Source: Callipepla californica brunnescens | Lineage: Eukaryota; Chordata; Aves; Galliformes; Odontophoridae | Reading direction: 5' to 3' | Length of the DNA stretch: 64,000 nucleotides | Assembly (NCBI GenBank): GCA_023055505.1 | Contig: JALIRH010000004.1 | Span: 40,243,502 to 40,307,501, forward strand | Part shown: positions 60,512 to 64,000 of the stretch, in pieces | How positions within the stretch are numbered: position 1 is the stretch's first letter | Layout of the letters: the number at the start of each line of letters is the position of its first letter | Program-made: the position numbers and the translations under genes | The notes under the pieces: generated by a model | What the model was told of the DNA's origin: nothing | The model's database searches: none | What the model saw: only the letters and a program-made list of their open reading frames with translations

Positions 60512-63500
60512 TGACAGAATACAGAATTCACCTTATTAATAGGCGTATATATATGCAACTTTAGAACCCTTTGAGTGAGAAGGAGATCGGAGTTTTGCAA
60601 TTATCATACTTTGCAGAAAAACCTGTTACAATGTAGCTGATCAACTTTTTGTATTTACATATATCAATAGTGATCGAAGCCTTATCAATCTACATATAGT
60701 ACTGAGTTAGGTGAACTCTGGCTTGTAAGGAAACCAGTAGGAGTTAAAAGGCAAAGTAGATCAAATTTCTTCTTGGGAAAATATCTTAAAAAAAAAAATT
60801 GAGATTTTCTCTTGTAAGATTTTACATTTTATTTGAAATTTTAACTGAAGTAATGTCGAAACAATCAAATTTTTTCCTCTCATTGTAGACAATTTTGCAT
60901 TGCTCTAAAACAATTCTAAAATACTGCAAAAATGCATCATGGGATGATTTTCCCCTTTGCTTGATCACCTCTAATATGAATCCAACAGTGCTTTCAGCCA
61001 GATGTTGACTCTTCTGTGCCAAGGATTGGTCTGGGAGTTGTCAGGTAGCAGTGTGATGAACTCACCTTTAACACCACTCAGTGGATCCAAGGCCACAGAG
61101 GGGTGATGCTGGTGGTTTTCAGGTGTTCTGCCTCCCACAAGCAATGTCCCAGCAGAGTATCAGCTATGTTCCTGGCAATGGAATGCGGGAGGCTGGGATG
61201 CTGAGCTCATGCCATCATTAAAGTGCCTGTATCACATTTCTCAGGAATGGAGATGTTAACTCCCCCACGTTCAGGCCAGATTTCATTTTCAGTTCTTATA
61301 TTGTGCCTACCTAAATCTCCCCTGAAGTTTTGATTTGACACAGTACTGCCCATGTGGTGCCTTAAACTGTACCATGCAGTGTTGCTGCCTGCACTGTTCA
61401 ACATCTGCTTGGCTTCACCTCAAAAGTGGATGAGTTTGGCTATTAAAAAAAAAAAAAAGACTCCAATTTTTTCCCAGTTTTAAGAAGAGCTAACACAAAT
61501 GGAGCTCTAACCCTTACTGGGCAGGTGCAGAACAATCACTGTTTGTGCTGGAGAACACGGCTGCGAGAAACTGGAAAGAATCTGTCTCTGCCCAAGGGCT
61601 TAGGGCACCCAAGGAACACATGCAACAGCTTGTGCCATAAACTTTGGGCTGTAGTTGCAGCTGTGAACTCTGTGTGAGTTTTGCAGCCAGCAGATCTGCC
61701 CCTGCTGCGTTCCCAGCTTGCTTAAAGCAACCCACTCTGTTAGCAGCATATCCCTGCAGAAAGTGCTTCACATCAGGCTGGAGGCGATCCGGAGGCCAAT
61801 TATGTTTATTCCTTAAGGAGTTCAGCTATGGGAGAGAGGACAGAAAGCAAAGAGAGCTGCCTTGAATGGCGTCTCATGGAGAAGTTTCTCCAATGAGAGG
61901 TCCTCTCCAGGGGAACCTTCTTTTTTTTTTTATTTTTCAGTGCACTTTGCACTTTATCATCTCTCTGTGTTGTAAGGCAACCGCGGTGCATGAGATGCAC
62001 GCCTGACAATCCTGCACTTAATATATAAGGAACAGTATTAAAAGAGGACCAGTATAAAGGCTGATATGTTGTTGGAAGTGTTATTTAATACATAATCATT
62101 GAAAAGATTCTTCTACGCAGAGAAGTAGACAGCTTTCCTCGACATAAAGTATAGGCCTTGATCCCGTAATTATTTTGGCAGGTGCTTAATTCCCAAAGTG
62201 TGAGTTATCCTATGAAATTCAATGCACACAGTGAGACAAAGGAGTGGGAAGGGAGTAGGAAGGGATTACAGATGTTGAGAGAAAGGCAAGAGGGGCTTTC
62301 TGAACAAATGGGACTGAAAAAAGGATTGAAGAAGGAGAGGACAAGCGATTGGCAGATGGGAATGGGAAGGCAATTCAGATCTGATGTTGAATCAGCATTT
62401 GCTGACACGAATGTGACACTAATGGAAAGGATTTGGGAGAAGAACAGTTATAAGCTAATAGATTTGTTCTCTTCAAAACATTCAGTATGCAGGTAATAAC
62501 ATGTAGACGTTGTTTATAATAACTTAAAGTGACATTTTTGGTTTCAAAGAGAATTCACGGTCAGAAACACGGAACGCCACGCTCACCTGTTTTGCTTCGC
62601 CTTTTCTTCCTTCTTGAAATATATTTCTGGAAGTCATTAAAATTCAGATCCCATCATTTGTAACAAATGATGTGAAGTGTTAGGTACAGTACTTGGAGTA
62701 TATGTTTGTTAAAATGAAGGAAGAGACTCTTCCAACACTTTGGGATTTTATGAATGATTTACATCTGGTGCTAAAGTTCATAAATGAAACGTGGGAGAAC
62801 CAGATGCTTCATTTCTTGACTGCATCGTGTCTGCACATACTGATGGTGAATTGAAAACAGGAATGTCTCATAAATCAAGAAAATCTATTTTTGTACTCTT
62901 GATTTCTATTCCGAACATCCATATAACACCCAAACAAATGTGGTAAAATTGGTTCCTTGAAAAACCCTTTATGTTTAGTAACAGTGTGGACATGTTAATA
63001 AAAAAAAAAAAAGAGAGAGAGAGTAAAAAAAAAAGGAACCAATCTTCAGAATAAAAAATGCTCTGAATGAGCAACTGTTCTTAAATATCGGGGAAGAAGG
63101 CACTTCATTTAGAAAATAGTCTGAATGGAACTGTTAAGCAAATTCTGGCATTTGTGCAAAGAGGTGAGGTATGTAGCATGGAAAGAGGGTGACATTTCAA
63201 AACTTTAGCCTTCAGGGAGGAAAAGAAAAGCCAAATTATTCCTTCGGTTACTGACAAGATAACTGAATGCAGATTGTGGCCTGTGGTTTGCATAGGGTGA
63301 CTGATGCTCACTAGCAGAGATACGCAGAGAGCTGAGTGAAATTTGTATTTTTAAGTGTTTTCATCAATGTTTTGGAATGATACACTGCCTGCTCTTCTTT
63401 CCCACTAACATCTTCTGTTACTCTAACACGTGTATGTCGTTTTTTATTGTATTTTAGTGTCACCAGATTTTTTGCAAACAGGTTTTAAATATCATAAGTT

Positions 63501-63779
63501 GAATTATAATGAAAGAATAAGCAAAAGTCTTTGTGCCTGCAGGTTTGCTTTTTAATAGAATGAGTAGATTCACATTATCCTACCTCACCCCACACACTTC
63601 CAAAAAAAAAAAAAAAACAACAAAAAACAAGCCAATCAAATCCCAAAAGAAAAAAAAAAATCTTTTAAAGTGATTATACCACAGCTCTGAAACTACTTCT
63701 GAAAAATGTCAGGTATCAATAATCAGTTTGGAGGAATAAGCTGTACAGAAAAAGATTGCCACATGCCAGCTGACACGTG
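60512..63779. other. Non-coding stretch next to the putative exon
   Basis: No transposon was recognised. It contains a 21-base palindrome of SOX-site type at 62652-62672, an A14-type run near 61445, an A-run/GA-run/A-run tract at 63000-63036 and an A-rich tract at 63602-63660. The 104-codon frame at 62182-62496 comes from purine-rich DNA and has no domain. If the exon at 63893-64000 is real, this is intronic. Confidence 0.45.
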
Positions 63780-63837
63780 GGTTCACACATTGGTGACTGC
63801 CCTCGTGTGAACCATTGGCCTGCAACACACTGTGTTG
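63780..63837. repeat. Two adjacent small stem-loops
   Basis: GGTTCACAC (63780-63788) pairs perfectly with GTGTGAACC (63805-63813) around a 16-base loop. CAACACA (63823-63829) pairs with TGTGTTG (63831-63837) around one base. They lie 56-113 bases on the intron side of the putative splice donor at 63892, so they could fold in the nascent minus-strand transcript. Biological relevance is unknown. Confidence 0.6.
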
Positions 63838-63892
63838 GGCGATGGCAGTGGGCTCAGCACACAGTGCAGGGTGGGAGGTGGGCTTGACTCAC

Positions 63893-64000
63893 CTTGCATT
63901 TGCTGTTGGGGGAGCAGTGAACGCACAGGGAACACTTGCAACTCAGCAGAAACTTGATATCCTGCGGTATCTTGTTCGTGTGTCTGAGCGCTGGATGTGC
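63893..64000 (-). CDS. Putative internal coding exon, partial at window edge, unknown gene
   Basis: The minus strand from 64000 to 63893 is open for 36 codons in one frame and ends exactly in phase 0 at AATGCAAG|GTGAGTCAAG, a near-consensus vertebrate splice donor. The translation ends FLLSCKCSLCVHCSPNSKCK, with five Cys in 16 residues (CKCSLCVHCSPNSKCK), suggesting a disulphide-rich or metal-binding segment. About two thirds of the third codon positions are G or C, unlike the AT-rich surroundings, and CpGs are retained. A second frame is also open, so the frame choice rests on codon composition. The exon continues past the window, its acceptor is not visible, and I do not recognise the protein. 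It could instead be a non-coding transcript's exon. Confidence 0.4.

Noticed and set aside
61074..61180. Possible minus-strand exon with a good donor (AAAG|GTGAGT) near 61074
   Set aside because: All three frames contain stops between the best acceptor and the donor. It could only be a non-coding exon, and nothing supports that.
62182..62496. 104-codon frame rich in Glu, Lys and Arg
   Set aside because: Arises from a purine-rich stretch. There is no domain, and the middle is low complexity.
1..64000. tRNA, rRNA, snRNA genes, CRISPR arrays, bacterial-type operons, CpG islands
   Set aside because: None were seen. The sequence has the composition and repeats of a vertebrate intergenic or intronic region.

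Overview
The window reads as vertebrate nuclear DNA, most likely from a galliform bird such as chicken. The evidence is the repeat content: six CR1 LINE fragments, three of which keep the CR1 3' octamer-type terminus (ATTCTGTG-like units), and two copies of a mariner-type DNA transposon whose ends and decayed transposase resemble the chicken Galluhop/Mariner1_GG family. The sequence is AT-rich, poor in CpG, has many A/T homopolymer runs, and has no CpG island. Species and chromosome cannot be read from the sequence alone.

No complete protein-coding gene is visible. Almost every open frame is short (60-130 codons), has no recognisable domain, and looks like chance; the exceptions are decayed CR1 and mariner frames. 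The best gene evidence is at the right edge: a minus-strand open block (63893-64000) that ends at a strong splice donor (AAG|GTGAGT) in phase 0, with cysteine-rich translation and GC-rich third positions. If it is real, at least the right part of the window is the downstream intron of a gene read leftwards. A second, weaker exon-like block is at 59020-59109 on the plus strand.

Layout: 1-8 kb, plain AT-rich DNA with homopolymers. 8-15.2 kb, the most repeat-rich part: a possible regulatory block, an internally deleted CR1 (9290-10410), a faint SINE relic, a near-perfect 116-bp hairpin (12156-12271), a mariner copy (12414-13430), and a rearranged CR1 ending in 27 A (14908-15170). 15-35 kb: CR1 pieces in both orientations, a solo mariner end (23972-24328), a second SINE relic, and several unbroken blocks that resemble conserved non-coding elements (homeodomain-type, PBX/MEIS-like and CRE motifs). 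35-48 kb: mostly featureless, apart from a perfect 22-bp-stem hairpin (36263-36315) and long T/A tracts. 48-64 kb: a strong candidate enhancer block (48240-48545), a G-quadruplex run (48744-48770), an ancient MIR/CORE-type SINE relic (55205-55395), an AP-1/Maf-site cluster (56690-56960), a CR1 piece (60226-60511), and the putative exon.

No new protein-coding system was found. The most notable structures are the two long hairpins, the spaced homeodomain-motif repeat at 31.9 kb, the rearranged repeats, and the edge exon. All calls of conserved regulatory DNA rest on motif content and texture, not on alignment.
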